DNA of 64,000 nucleotides from Ceratothoa steindachneri (lineage: Eukaryota > Arthropoda > Malacostraca > Isopoda > Cymothoidae), in contig OZ018327.1 in the NCBI GenBank assembly GCA_963969495.1, positions 38,052,720-38,116,719 on the forward strand. The letters are read 5' to 3'. Below, piece after piece: positions 23,556-35,069 of this stretch. A program made the position numbers and the translations under genes. Under the pieces are notes generated by a model. That model was not told the DNA's origin. It saw only the letters and a list, made by a program, of their open reading frames with translations, and made no database searches. How positions within the stretch are numbered: the first letter of the stretch is position 1; every line of letters begins with the position of its first letter.

Positions 23556-23687
23556 GGCCCCAACTTTCGATTGGTCTCATTTCTTAATTTTATGCAAGGA
23601 TTGAATGAAAGTTTGGTGATAACTAGTTTATTGTGTTTAAAAACATCATGTCAAAACATGAGAGTCTTTGGACTTTTCTTCTTTATT

Positions 23688-24795
23688 CTAGAGCTCGTGT
23701 TCGAGATGACCTCTATTTAGCTCTGTGCATTTCTTGAGGCGCAGCACAAAGTTGTCCATGACGTCCTTACAAACCGACCGACTAATGGCTCTGATCTCCT
23801 CCCTGGTGGCTTCCTTGAGTTCCGTGATTGTTTTGGATCTCCCTGCATACACTCTGTCTTTAAGGTAGCCCCAGACAAAGACATCTGTGGGGCTAAGGTC
23901 TGGGCTGTAAGGTGCCCACTCAAAATCAGTCTTGAGACTCATCAGACGGCCACCAAAGTTCTCTTTCAGCATATCTCGAGACAGGTTTGCGGTGTGAGAG
24001 CTTCCTCCATCTTTATAGAACCAGAAGCTCCCCATAAGAGACGGAAACATGGTCTGCAGCTCCCTCTTGAAGGTTCTGAGGACCTCAACATACCGCTCTT
24101 TGGTGACTGCCACTGTCGCGACAGATTCCTCGAAGAAGAATGGTCCGATGATGCCTCTGGCTGAGATTGCAGTCCATACCGTGCAGTTAGGGGAGTGTAG
24201 GGGCTTGATAGCTACCTCATTTGGGCTGGAGGTCTCCTAGAAGACATTTGTCTTCGAGTTTACCTTTCCTTTAAGATGGAAGTGAGCTTAATCTGAGGTC
24301 CAAAGGAGGTTAAGGAAAGTTGGGGTCTTCTGAATCTTCTCCAGTATCTTGACTGCCATAGCCTTTCTCTGCTCCTTATCTGGGGCTATAATGATCTGCT
24401 TCTTATGTATGGTAGACATTTACATCGATAAATAGCAATATACTACAAGTCTCATGAGATATACCGAGGGAGTGACTTCGCTTGCACACAGAGCGTTTTG
24501 GACTCTGCTGAACTGACTCTCTCACGCTCTCGACCAGCTCAGCTATACGCTTCCTGGGGCGTCCTGAGTGGCTTGGATGGTTGTCACTGGCTGTATTGAC
24601 GTTCTCCACTTTCTCATAGTTCTCGAAGTCGTCCACCCATTCCTGAATTCTGCTCTTGGAGGGGGCTTTTTTACATTCGAACTGATGCACGAAAGTGTCC
24701 TGCACTTTCTTCAACGAGCCTGTCTTATAGTAATGTTTGACGCAGTATATTCTTTGCTGGAGCTCCCGTTGAGGTCTAGTTGTATTCACAGGCAT
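23688..24795 (-). pseudogene. Mariner-superfamily transposase with DUF4817-like N-terminus (DD41D-type)
   Basis: Two long minus-strand frames, 24795-24403 and 24113-23688, joined by a readable middle. The N-terminus has IYCVKHYYKTGSLKKVQDTF and SKSRIQEWVDDFENYEKVEN, then SHSGRPRKR and a second helix-turn-helix. The first catalytic Asp is in LLWTSD followed by a stop and AHFHLKGKVNSKTNVF (about 24305-24255). The second is YKDGGSSHTA, and the third SPDLSPTDVFVWGYLKDRVY. I count 41 residues between the second and third Asp, so DD41D spacing. A second copy of this family lies at 36880-37561. One stop and one frameshift separate it from an intact frame; Q in QDG is replaced by K. Confidence 0.85.
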
Positions 24796-25143
24796 TGCTT
24801 CTGTTATGTCCTGAAAAGTAAGGGTGATTAGTGAATGAATGAAGGATATATCACAAAAAAGTGTGAAGTAGTTTCAAATGAAACAACTTCATTTTTTTTG
24901 TCGAGTTGGTTCCTTAAAAAATTGAATCTTTTTGCCACCTTACTCTCTACTTAATATCCCTTGAATTTTGCCTACATTTTATCTTCATCCTGGCTATATA
25001 ATTAGTGCTATTCGAGGTCAGAAGCCCTTCTTAATTTCGATCTCTCATCTCTAACATCTCTGAAGAAGGGTCTTTTCTTAGGTCCAAAATCTTATAAATT
25101 AAAATCGGAGAAGCTCAGTTGTGCGTATTTTACTCTTAACATA
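24796..25143. other. No recognisable feature
   Basis: Spacer between two transposon relics. I looked for the inverted terminus of the 23688-24795 element here and could not find a convincing one. Confidence 0.4.
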
Positions 25144-25429
25144 CAGTGCCGTCCGAAAATATAAGAACATTTGTATTTCCTTCACAGCTTACATATTCCC
25201 TAATTTTGGCCAGAGCCAATCCAAAGTTTCCAAAATTGGTGTAAGATAACCTATAGGTATAAACTACATAAGATTAAATGTTATGCAAATTTGATAAATA
25301 AAATGAAAGTTATCAGCAGAGCAAAAGCAATTTACTAGAAAAATTAAAATGTCAAAATGATCCGAATGTCAGCGGAAACAAATTCCTATTGGAATATAAC
25401 AATTACATTATTAGTGAGACACTTTTGTA

Positions 25430-25725
25430 TAAGTTATAAGTAATTAGTATTTAGTGTGGAAGAATTGTTCTCGATGATACTTTGACATCATCTAACACAA
25501 AAACTAAACAACTGTTGACACTCTTGCGTAGTAATCTTGATCTATCCATTTTGAAGAATTTCTCAGAGTTCTTGAACTGATTTCGGATTCCTCGAGTTAG
25601 ACCTCTCGCCGAGGGTCTTCTAATGGGATTCAGGTCCGGACTCTGTGTTGGCCAATTCATATCAGTGATGTGGTTATCGTTCACAAAGGTCTTTACTAAC
25701 TTTGTGTGTGGTAGGGAGCATTATC
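25430..25725 (-). pseudogene. Tc1-like transposase, C-terminal half of the split copy
   Basis: Directly left of the hAT target duplication the minus strand reads DNAPYHT, the second catalytic Asp box (about 25724-25704). NHITDMNWPTQSPDLNPI follows (about 25680-25625) with the third catalytic region; the expected E after NPI is lost (NPIRRP). The tail runs to about 25450 without known motifs. Confidence 0.85.
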
Positions 25726-26379
25726 CATAGGTGGACACAGTTAAATAAAAGGTTAACTTTGTTTACCGTTAGTCTCTTAACTAAAAAGTAAGCTTCGTTT
25801 ATCGTTAAATGTTAAAAGTTTAACGAAAGTTAACACTAAAGTAGTAACGTTAATAATTATTATTTTAAACGAATAGAGAAAACTTTTATTTGCTCTAAAA
25901 CAAGTTAAAACTATAAAATAAAATATAAAAATTGCCAAAATTATAGAGAACCCCCCAAAAGAAACAGAAAGCTTTATTGAAACACAATATTAGTGTTAAA
26001 CTAGAAATAAATTATTGATAGGTCTGCCGAATGAAACAAAAATGAAAAACAATGAAAATGAAAGAAATAAAAGAATGACATGATAGACGATAGAGGTACT
26101 TTTGTTTTTGTTACCTTATTCCTTTCATTATAAAGTTTTGTCCTTGATAATCATGTTTCCTTTCATGAAAAGTAGCATCTCAAAGTTTCCATCAGATAGG
26201 AATGATCTCTTGACCCTCAAGAAAAAAAAAACATTACACTGCAGCACTCGGGGAGGTGGTTGTGTTGAACCTGATGAACAAGTCCACTAAAACTTGCTCT
26301 CCCAAGAAGCAGCATCTTTCAGCAACTGCTTATATTTGATCTCCAGCTATCTCTTGACCAATTTATTTTTTCTTAGCCT

Positions 26380-26800
26380 TCATTGTTTTTTGTCTCCTGC
26401 TGTTCTCCTGTTACTGGATAACAGTAGTGAAGAAGTCATACTCCTTATCTTCTCTGTTATTGCGTCCATGTGCTGCTTCAAGGCCTCCTCAACTTTATTA
26501 CCACCCTCCATACTTTTCTTCATCTTGGCGACCTGAGCTTTGTCATACTTCTCCAAACACAAAAGGCTAGACTTGGGGTAGCAGGCAGCAGCCAGGCGAT
26601 ATTATCATCCTTCATCAGGGTTAAAACCTTTTGTCACTGCCTGCTAAAGGTGCGTCGACCAAATGTTGCACTAGATGAGCTATTGTGACTTCAAGTCTTT
26701 GAGCCTGAAGACCGTACCAGCAACTGTTGGTAGCAGAGTGCCAAGGTTGATTTTCTCCTTCCTCTGGATCTTGCCGAGCACTTGAGCCACAGTTGACATG
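26380..26800 (-). pseudogene. hAT transposase fragment (central/C-terminal)
   Basis: Minus strand: STVAQVLGKIQRKEKINLGT and LLPTVAGTVFRLKDLKS (about 26798-26690). Then after stops and frameshifts FNPDEG and YPKSSLLCLEKYDKAQVAKM (about 26590-26520), and the helical segment EEALKQHMDAITEKIRS. This matches the region of hAT transposases between the RNase H-like core and the C-terminal dimerisation domain, as I recall it. No intact hATC motif was found. Confidence 0.55.
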
Positions 26801-26959
26801 ACCTAGAAATAAATCAATGGAACATTAACTATTAGTAATTTAGTAAATTTTAGAAATTAAAATTTGTATGGAAACAAACTAGTAAAGTAAATATTGCTAA
26901 ATGAAATCATTTAAATGTAAATATTAATTCAGTTAATTGATTTTTATTATTAATTAAAT

Positions 26960-27470
26960 GACTTATTTTCTTGCATACTCCTTCAGTAAATCGACATCCT
27001 GGTTGTTGAAGCTGTTGACCTTCAGCTGCGCCATGACTCTGGAGGGCAGACCTCTTAGTGTCCGGGAATACCACTGAGTCCGAGGTGGTGTTCCAATTTG
27101 TCTTCCAGGAAACGACACTCCTCCTTCCCACCTTAGCCTAGATGCTGTCTGCTACCAAAGTCCTACGATCCTGCAGGTTCCAGAGGGCACGTGCCTTGGC
27201 TATAGCATCCTAAACACTGCACTCTGCAGTGCAGCCTCTGCAACCTTGCTGACCACTAGTGCAGGCAGCATGTCTCATGTGAACTGGCTGTTTGATGGGA
27301 TTGTTAACGATACCAGGTATTATGTTTAGGAGCCATCCTTAAACTCCTGCTCGAGCTCGTCCACGGATTCATCCAACAGGGTAGTAACAGCAGCAGCCTC
27401 ACTTTTATGGTATTAGTTCACATCCCGAGCCACTGGTAGATCTGGTAGTGTGTCAACATCTTATCGAAAC
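26960..27470 (-). pseudogene. hAT transposase fragment (core, RWNS-type region)
   Basis: Minus strand pieces include KARALWNLQDRRTLVADSI (about 27200-27145), then GRRSVVSWKTNWNTTSDSVV (27127-27068), which corresponds to the T-R-W-N-S motif of hAT transposases with R replaced by N. ALQSHGAAEGQQLQQPGCRF follows. Several stops interrupt it. The N-terminal BED zinc finger was not located. Confidence 0.5.
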
Positions 27471-28163
27471 TAGACAAAGACCTTCACAAAGTTCTTGGCT
27501 TTCTTGTTGTTATCCTGAAGTAGAATGACATTCTGAGTTGTTTATAAAATGAGTCTTACAACTAGTAAATATTAAAATTTAATTTACAAAATTAATTTAC
27601 AATTTATTTTAAATAAAATCCAAATAAAAATGGTTAATAAAACTAATCATCATCATCACTAACTCTATAATTTAAGAAGGGGATTTTTTGAGTATTTGAA
27701 TAATAATTTCATCTTAGTTTGGTTATGACTTATGTTTTTTATCAAACTTATTTCTAATAATTCTATTATAATATAAAAAAAACAAAATGGTGAAGTTCAG
27801 AAATAAATATAAGTATCGAAATTTCGTGGATTTTTTAAAACCCAAAGAATTACAAATAGTGAAGTTCAGAAAATTTATTTTTATATACCTTCTATAACTC
27901 TATTTTAGCAACGTGATATTTTGAATTATTAAATTTAAATCTTAGTAGCGAAGCAATTGCCTGGTAGAGTAATAAAACAATAATCTGATATTAATAGAAT
28001 AAAATATCAACTCTATAAAATAAAACCTGGTGAATTTGTTCTGAATGTGGAATTCAAAGTGGACATTGACTACATACAGCCTGTGTAAGCGCAACGTACG
28101 TATGGTGGCCTGTCAGTCTAATGCACACAAGAACTCTATGCTTTTTGTGGGGAAATGCCAGTA

Positions 28164-28456
28164 GTCAGCTGTGGTGGCTAAACACGGAACATCATCAAGA
28201 GCGATGAAAGTTAACAAGGTCAACATATCTAAGTCATGACCTTCAAAACTTTCAATAATTCTCGGACTAACCTTGGAAGGAACTTGGCAATTATACCATT
28301 CGAAAAGGAATGTAAAACATTAGACTTTCAAAGTTCATTAGAATCGGCCGAATAGTTACGGTGTTATTGCCAAAAGACTCATTGAAAAGTAAAATGCTTA
28401 CCATCCGTCCGTCCGAGCTATGGACCGACATAGTAAGTTAGAGAGTCACACGCGAC
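28164..28456. mobile_element. TA-flanked MITE family G, copy 1 (one subrepeat)
   Basis: The right end AGTCACACGCGAC is followed by TA (28457-28458); the left end GTCAGCTGTGGTG preceded by TA is a weak match. The interior shares with the 47590-47964 copy the blocks CATGACCTTCAAAACTTT, CGGACTAACCTTGG, AGAATCGGCCGAATAGTTA and a CCGTCCGTCCGA/ACCGACATAG segment. One copy of the ~126-bp internal unit is present here. Confidence 0.65.
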
Positions 28457-29248
28457 TAAAAAATCATAAGCTTAACATTTTCATTTTTAAAGTTGAAATG
28501 TAAATTTGGGGAAAAAAGGTAGCTCAAGTATAAATATAGCATATACACTATTTTCTATGAATATAGCAACATTCTGACTCAACTATGACCTCACGATAAC
28601 GGAATTATCGAAATATCACTCTAGAAATGAGACATCCTCTTACAAACGAGAAATTTTAGAAAATCGCAAAAAATCCCCAAACAATTATAACAAACTCCTA
28701 ATAATAAATGGTTTTGTGTGATTTAGACTATTGGTATTATTTTTTACATCAAACTAAATTTATTGAAATTGGACGTGCTGTCTAGGATTATAAGCAATAT
28801 GAAGATGTCATTCTTAGTATTGGGGATAAGGATTAAAAAGATATGAGAATTACCTGATCATGTGCAACTTGAAGTCAGGATGCGATTTAACAGTTCGTCT
28901 TCCGCGAGAGGGAGCTCTTGGTGGGAGTCAGGGTCTTGATCAGTTTCTTGATCGTGTTAGACTCTACAACGCTGAGTAGTAGCATGTTGGCTACAAACAT
29001 GTCCATAATCCTTAGGTCCACAGTATCCTGATTTACGCCATTTTAAGAAGCAGTGATGCCAAAGGACTCGCCAATATTTAGCTGGCGTTGCTTGGAACTG
29101 TGAGGTGGAAAAAGCCTCTGCTTGTGTTTTGTCGCTCTTCCAAGAGATGAACCTGGCTTGAAGTTCTCCTTAAACTATATGACTTAGCTCGGTGGGTCTT
29201 CTTTTTGTGCTGTTTGAGATTAGTGAAGTTCGTTTTGTGCCTCTAGAT

Positions 29249-29290
29249 CAGAGGTTCCCAATCTTTTTGTTCCTCTGTACCCCTAAAAAT
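29249..29290. mobile_element. Possible second hAT terminus
   Basis: CAGAGGTTCCCAATCTTTTT resembles the CAGNGGTTCTCAAAC termini of some hAT MITEs. No matching right end was found before 29898, so this may be a solo end nested in the larger hAT element. Confidence 0.3.
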
Positions 29291-29906
29291 TGAGGATGAA
29301 AAAGAAAAACAATGAAATTGAATTTTTATATTTTATTATAAAATCTGTTTGACTAAACTACACTGTACCATGTACATATATATTTTTTATGATTATCCAT
29401 AACATCAATAAATGAAGCTTCAATGAATCATTGCCCAGTGTTTTTGACAAATTACACACAGTGAAATATCCAAGCCATTGTTTACTGTTGATGTAAACCC
29501 AAACTGTAAGCAGATCTCTGAGTATTTTCTTATTTTGCTTGTCATTGTTAACTTCATGAGGGCTAGAAATAAAAAAAATAAATGAAACGTTTTGCCAGAA
29601 ATGCACAAATTACACTAATTGCTCTGAAACCCAACGTCTTCTCTTTCCTGCCAGACGCAAATTGAGAGCGCCGCTCTGTAATTCCTGCACATTTGGCAAG
29701 TTTTTCCAAAAATTTACACGCTAAAGCTGGAATGAGATATGGATGTAATTTAAATTATTTGGTAGGTTAACGGACCTGAGCTAAAGATAGGTATATGTAA
29801 CAAAAATTAATTTATCCTTTAATAATTTTAAAAGTTAATTTCAAAGAGAAATCGTTAACTTGGTTAATTAAAGATTAACAGTCTGGTGCCCAGCTTTGGC
29901 CTTATC

Positions 29907-30470
29907 CTATATGAAAATTGCAAGTTGGACTGTGGAATTTGAAGATGGAGCAAAGCATGCTGTTACAGCAATTCCTTGTACACCTAGGCATTTAGTGTAC
30001 ACTTAATAGTACGAACGGCACACTGCATTCTACAGAAATCATGCTCCAGAACATGAAACCCTCTGCCAAACTTCATACATTTTTTCATGCTATTGACAGT
30101 CGAGCTTACGTTTGCTCGAGGGCAATCGAACCTCATCCAATTAGATACGAATAAATTAAATTTAGATTCGTCACTGAAGTGAACTTGGCTTTAAGGGTTA
30201 TATAACCATCTAACATGCTCAGTTGCGAATGCAAAATGATTTCCTAGCCTTATATTAACCTGTTTTTGTTATAGGTTGAAATAATATTATGGACTACACT
30301 TTTGGAGCACTTGGCAATCTCTAAAATGGCTACAATTGAGAGACATGTTAGTGGTGAAACTTTACGATCAGCTCGCGGACAGAAAGAGGCGTGGTAGATT
30401 TCTTAGGTATTTTCATGGACGAAAGCTGACAAGAGAGTGACCTAACGTACAAGAAATTGAACAATAGTTA
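29907..30470 (-). pseudogene. Tc1-like transposase, N-terminal half of the split copy
   Basis: Minus strand: IAKCSKSVVHNIISTYNKNR (about 30330-30270), a helix-turn-helix piece of the DNA-binding domain. Then FSDESKFNLFVSN (about 30175-30135), the first catalytic Asp box, and further degraded sequence to the insertion point. The stretch joining DNA-binding and catalytic domains is shortened. Confidence 0.8.
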
Positions 30471-30659
30471 GTTGCTATGCAAACAATTTCGCTTCTCTCT
30501 ACAAAAAAGCTGAGCATTCGAATAATTTGGGACACTTAAATTATTCATTCATCCAAATTTGCATACCATTTAACAAACTTAGTTTATACCAATTTTGGAA
30601 ACTTTGGATTTTCTCAAATTCTGTGCATGATGTGTACAAGTAAGCGACTGGACGTCTAA

Positions 30660-31444
30660 AGACATCTACAGATGCTAACATTTCTGATGAATTACTACAA
30701 ATATTCAATCGATTACCAATACAATGTATGAGAGAATGTGGCCATTAAACAGGAAAAAGACAAGTGTCTACATAATTCTTAAGAATCTTCTTCTTCTGGG
30801 CTTTTCTCTACCCGGGATCGCCGTTCTTGGTGAGTCGTTTCATTCGGTAAAAGACTCATCCATTAAAGTTTTTGCCGGACTTTATGGACAGATGCCCTAC
30901 CTGAGTCCAACCCTCCCTATTTATCCGGGCTTAGGACCGGCACTGGGTTGGGCTGGCTTTTCCCGAGATTATTACACGTCGTGAATTAGAATAATCCAGA
31001 TTACAGAATCTAGTGTTACGAATGGTTTCGAGTAAAAAACAAAAGAACGCAGGCAATTTGAGGACAAAATTATTTAGTTGATGAAGAGTATAATAAATCT
31101 TCATAATTTTACATAAAAGTCAGAAGAAAATCGTCACATTTTTGTAAAATGAGATGTAAATTTACGGTGTTTATCTGTCTAGTGTAGTTTTCTTTGAAAG
31201 GTTTGGTTTGTCCTTTCATGTTTGATGGTATAATTACCAGTTAACGTACTTCAACATGCTTCAGAGAATAGGTTTTTCTGCGAATCTTCACTTATACGGA
31301 GATAAGCCGCTGTTCTCTTCCTTAACAGGAAGAGCTTGGTTACACAGGTACCCCTGCGGGGGTGTGGCCTACGGCCTTATTTGCTAATCTTAACCGCCTT
31401 TTTTAATCCCCTTTATAGACTCTTGAATTTAACACCCTGAACAC
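30660..31444. other. No recognisable gene
   Basis: Contains a short plus-strand open stretch (30724-30984) with a hydrophobic core but no recognisable domain. Confidence 0.4.
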
Positions 31445-31489
31445 CCTTCTTCTTCTTCTTCTTCTTCTTCTTCTTCTTCTTCTTCTTCT
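31445..31489. repeat. (TTC)n microsatellite
   Basis: About 15 TTC units immediately 5' of a truncated CR1 copy. Confidence 0.95.
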
Positions 31490-32085
31490 AGTATAGCCCA
31501 AAACTATTTTACATTTAAAGTTACTCAAAATTGGAATCGGCTGCCCACCCACGTAGTAGATAGCACTTCGGTTAATATGTTAAAAAATCGTCTCGACGTG
31601 CATTTGAATAGTTTAAATATAACGTAGTTGAGCACTGTGAATTTGGACGTCCTTGCAGAGAGAGAGTTTGGAGCGGAGGTTTAAGGATATGAAATTATGA
31701 TGACTAAAAATGATGCCGGCGATTCTCTGCATGTGTAGCTTAGATGTCCCATTTCTTTTCCGCCTATCCTATAAGTAGTCTCTATCCCTAAATTAGCTTT
31801 TCACCACTAGCAGTCGAGTGGCTGCGGAAGATGAGAAGAAAAACTTTCTATCTCCCCCGACCCCTAGTTTGATTAGTTAAAATTGCACGATAATGTACAC
31901 ATGTAGATAAGTGTGTACAGTAGATAGTATTAAAAAAAAAAAAAATAGCATGTTAGAGATACACTCGTAGATAAGGGTGTATCGTAGTTTTTGATTTAGT
32001 GTAGCGGACTAGCCTCGAGCGGACCTTAGGGTCTTTGCTGGTCCTAGATTCTGTAGTTCTGTAGTTCTGTAGTTCTTCTTCTTCT
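31490..32085 (+). pseudogene. CR1-type LINE 3' end
   Basis: Plus strand: KVTQNWNRLPTHVVDSTSVN followed by MLKNRLDVHLNSL (about 31510-31615), the CR1 C-terminal tail, then a stop and a 3' untranslated region of about 450 bp. It ends in ATTCTGTAG/TTCTGTAG repeats (about 32050-32072), like the short 3' tandem repeats typical of CR1 elements, followed by TTC repeats. The 5' end is truncated at the (TTC)n tract. Confidence 0.8.
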
Positions 32086-32214
32086 TCTTTTTTTAAGTTT
32101 TTTTTTAGTTTTTTTTTAGTTTTGTTTTAGTTTAGGTGACAACCGAACTAAAAGAAAAAATCTTATTCAAACACCTTCAAAAAATCTCGTTCTTAAAATA
32201 TAAGGTTATGGAAA

Positions 32215-32400
32215 AGAATCAAAAATTTCAACAAGATGGAGGAACTTCTTATTGCCACTTTGATTTCAGGAATTACATTGATGAAACATTTCATCAGATG
32301 ACGAGGTAGTATCAAGTATCTGCCGCGTTGTTTGTCAGATTGGAACGCCATTGAGCTTATGGGGTCATTTGAAATATAGGGTATACTACTAATCATATTA
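32215..32400 (+). pseudogene. Mariner-superfamily transposase fragment
   Basis: NQKFQQDGGTSYCHFDFRNY and IDETFHQ (about 32216-32290) fit the second catalytic box (FQQDGAPPH) of DD41D-like or related transposases. A frame-shifted IELMGSFEI near 32352-32380 would be the WGHLK region. Short and decayed. Confidence 0.5.
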
Positions 32401-33224
32401 ATAAAAATGGTTTATTTCCAAGAAAGTTACCAAAAACATTATTATATTTTTGAAAATAACGACTTATTTAACAAAATTCAACTTATATACTAATAATATT
32501 TGTACATAATTATAATTAATACTAATATTTTAAACAAAAAAACTGTATAAAGTTATTGTATTACAGGGATTTACTATTACATCGACTCGAGTCATATCGT
32601 TGTGTTGTACAATCTCACTAAGTAAGGAATTGTAGAGTTGTGAAGCCGTGTGGTTCTACCCCTAATAGATCTGAGAGTTGTTGAACCCCTCCTGGTATTC
32701 GGATTGTGTACTCGATGTAAATATGGTGGTAGCAGGTTCCTATGGCCTTCAGATCCCAAGACACCCGTGGTGAACTTAAGACATGAGATGGTCCCGCCTT
32801 TCATGAAGTGTCCAAGTCTCAAGAATACCAAGCGCTCTTTCATAATCCGTATAATGATTACCGAAGATGATCCGGAAAACGCTCTTTTGTATTCGTTCAA
32901 TACAGAGTATACAGTAGAAGACCTACTAACTTGAACATTCAAATAGCACAGTTGAACAAACACTTTGAAGTTTGAACACACACTTTGAAGTTTGAAAACA
33001 CACTTTGGTTGAAGTTTGCGAATCAGTAAATTAAAAAGCACACTGGAATATTCATGGCAATGGACGACACTGCGAGCAAATATGGACGTCTTGAAATAAA
33101 ATTGAATTTTATATTATTTTGATGTGTTTATATTTTAAATAAAAAAAATCATTAGAATCTGTTAGTGGAAACGCTTTTAATGGTATTAAAAAAAATGTAT
33201 ACATGGTTTTGGTAGATACACACT
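32401..33224. other. Open stretch without known domain
   Basis: A stretch that is open on both strands (plus 32650-32934, minus 33041-32592), embedded in AT-rich DNA. Composition suggests former coding sequence, but no motif is recognised. Two short direct repeats of TTTGAAGTTTGAACACACAC lie near 32965. Confidence 0.25.
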
Positions 33225-33475
33225 CACTACCTCTCTCCTCTCTCTCTCTCTAGCTCACATTCTCTTTCTCTCTACTTCTCCCTCTCCCCATATCCCTCTC
33301 TATCACACTCTCTCACTTTGCTTATCTCCCTTTTACTTCCTCCTTTTCTCTCACATACTCTACCCTCTTCGTCTCTCCTCACACACTCTGTTTTGCACAC
33401 TCTCCCCGTCTCACACTTCTTTATTACACTATCTCACAATCTTTCTCTCCCTCTTTCCCTTTCTTACAAATTTCC
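33225..33475. repeat. CT-rich low-complexity tract
   Basis: Imperfect CTCTCT/CACTCT sequence of the same character as the tracts at 51-52 and 54-55.6 kb. Confidence 0.9.
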
Positions 33476-34189
33476 TTGGAAATCTATTTTTTAATTTTTT
33501 AATATACAAGAAGGTTTTTTTTATATTGTATTTGTCAAAATTATAATTATAAGGCAATAATAACTATGGTATAAAATCTATTTTTCAAATTTTCCCTATT
33601 CTCCAAATTTCCTCCTAGAAATTTATTATGATAATTTTCCTAGAAATCTATTTTTAAAATTTTAATGAACAGGGTTAATGTTTTTATATTAAATGTGTCA
33701 AAATTCTAATAACAAGGATCTCATTAGGGTATAAAATCTATAGCCGCTATATTTCTAAGAGAAAGTTAAAATCCATGACCAAATTTAACTAAAAACTGAT
33801 CAACACAAAAAGTAGAGCTCAATAAATTGCCGGATCCAATATGAACTATCAGCATAATTTTAACGAAATTAAATTAGTTCTTGGAAGTCAATATCAACTT
33901 TAATTAATAATTCTCCTCCTTATTGGTTATATATAAAGAATGTTAGGCGAATATTAAAAAAATTGGAAAATTCTCTCCTAGACAAAAAGAAGCAGAACTT
34001 AGATTATAATTAAGAAAATAATTATATCAAATATGGATAGCCAGTATCTGTGTGAAGCAATTAACAGTATTTTTAATAACACAAATTGTGTCTTTCAAAA
34101 TTATACTCCAAATTGTCACTAAATAAGCTTTAAATATTTTTTTCAATATTAAATATCTAATTTAGCTATATTTAGGTAATAAATTGCTA
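33476..34189. other. No recognisable feature
   Basis: Very AT-rich. An approximate duplication is visible (blocks TAGGGTATAAAATCTA-like and AATCTATTTTT recur at about 33480-33590 and 33640-33750). Confidence 0.4.
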
Positions 34190-34690
34190 AAATATTCAAC
34201 TGAACCAGCCATAATAGACATTTTGGTCAGAGGTTAGTAATGAAAGAATCTAAAAGTCATGAAATTAGGGGAGCTGAAACAGTAAGAAAGTTTCAGCACC
34301 CGATTAGCCTAAAGAGGAGAATACTCGTGGCTTGGAGCAACGTTAAAGGGCGACTCTCCGGAACTTTCTAATCCTTTTCAGTTGGCGTAAGGCAGTCGTA
34401 TGGGCCAGGTCAAATTGTTCCGCGAGTTCCTTAGAAGTTGTAGCAGGATTAGCTATGCCAACAGCTTTCAACTCTTTGGAATCAAGTTCCTTTGGACGAC
34501 CTTCTTTTGGTCCATCGTTTCGACTGAAATCCCCAATTTCGAAACGGGCGAACCACTTCCTGCAACTTCCTGCATTTGCTGCGTAAGGGCTCGGAATAGA
34601 TTTTGCCGCTGTACTTGCATTGAGACCTTTATGAAACTCATAGAGTAAAACAGGTCTAGTGTGATCTTTAGATGGGAGGACATAAAGGGT
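34190..34690 (-). pseudogene. Mariner (SETMAR-type) transposase N-terminus
   Basis: Minus strand: MSSHLKITRPVLLYEFHKGL then NASTAAKSI, CRKWFARFEIGDFSRNDGPK and EGRPKELDSKELKA (about 34683-34460). Next IANPATTSKELAEQFDLAHT and TALRQLKRI. This is the two helix-turn-helix arrangement (HTH_48-like) of mariner transposases, with the characteristic WFxRFxxGDFS and GRP linker. Two frameshifts. Sequence to about 34190 is a heavily decayed continuation; catalytic boxes are not seen. Confidence 0.85.
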
Positions 34691-35069
34691 GAATACCGAA
34701 AAAGATTATGAAAAATATTTTTAGAATCTGAAAGAAAAAAAGTATAAATTACTCATTCTAACAGCATTACAAAAACGATTATACTAGCATTTGTTTTTGC
34801 CTAATTTGGATGCAGTGAATTCACATCTGAAGTCAGATTTTCTTAATAACCTACAGGTTTTGTCAATTCCTATTTTTCCTTTTTTTTTTTGCATAATTCT
34901 GACACTAAAGTATATTAAAATTAGACTTGAGATAACCATTTAGGCAAAAAAGAATCTGTATTTATTTCTCAACAGTGTGTGTATTCATCACAATGTATAG
35001 TAAAATTTGCAATAAAGGCATAAGAAATATAAAAAAAACGCAACAGAAAAATATGAATTACTTCTAGTC

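Larger units (their letters stand above)
25726..29898 (-). mobile_element. hAT element, 4.17 kb, with 8-bp target duplication
   Basis: Left target copy GCATTATC (25718-25725), right target copy GCCTTATC (29899-29906): 7 of 8 match, the expected hAT length. The left end reads CATAGGTGGACACAG; the right end on the minus strand reads CAAAGCTGGGCACCAG, both variants of the CAGAGGTGGGCAC-type hAT terminus. It contains decayed hAT transposase pieces on the minus strand. It is inserted beside the DNAPYHT codons of a Tc1 transposase and itself hosts a small MITE at 28164-28456. Confidence 0.85.
25144..30640 (-). mobile_element. Tc1-like element split by a hAT insertion
   Basis: The left end starts near CAGTGCCGTCCGAAAATATA at 25146. 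Subterminal inverted repeats pair CCAAAGTTTCCAAAATTGGT (about 25219-25238) with ACCAATTTTGGAAACTTTGG (about 30586-30605); pairing continues inward through TATGCAAATTTG-type blocks. The right outer edge is not clear. Removing the hAT element and one target copy leaves about 1.3 kb, normal for a Tc1 element with an internal deletion. Confidence 0.75.
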
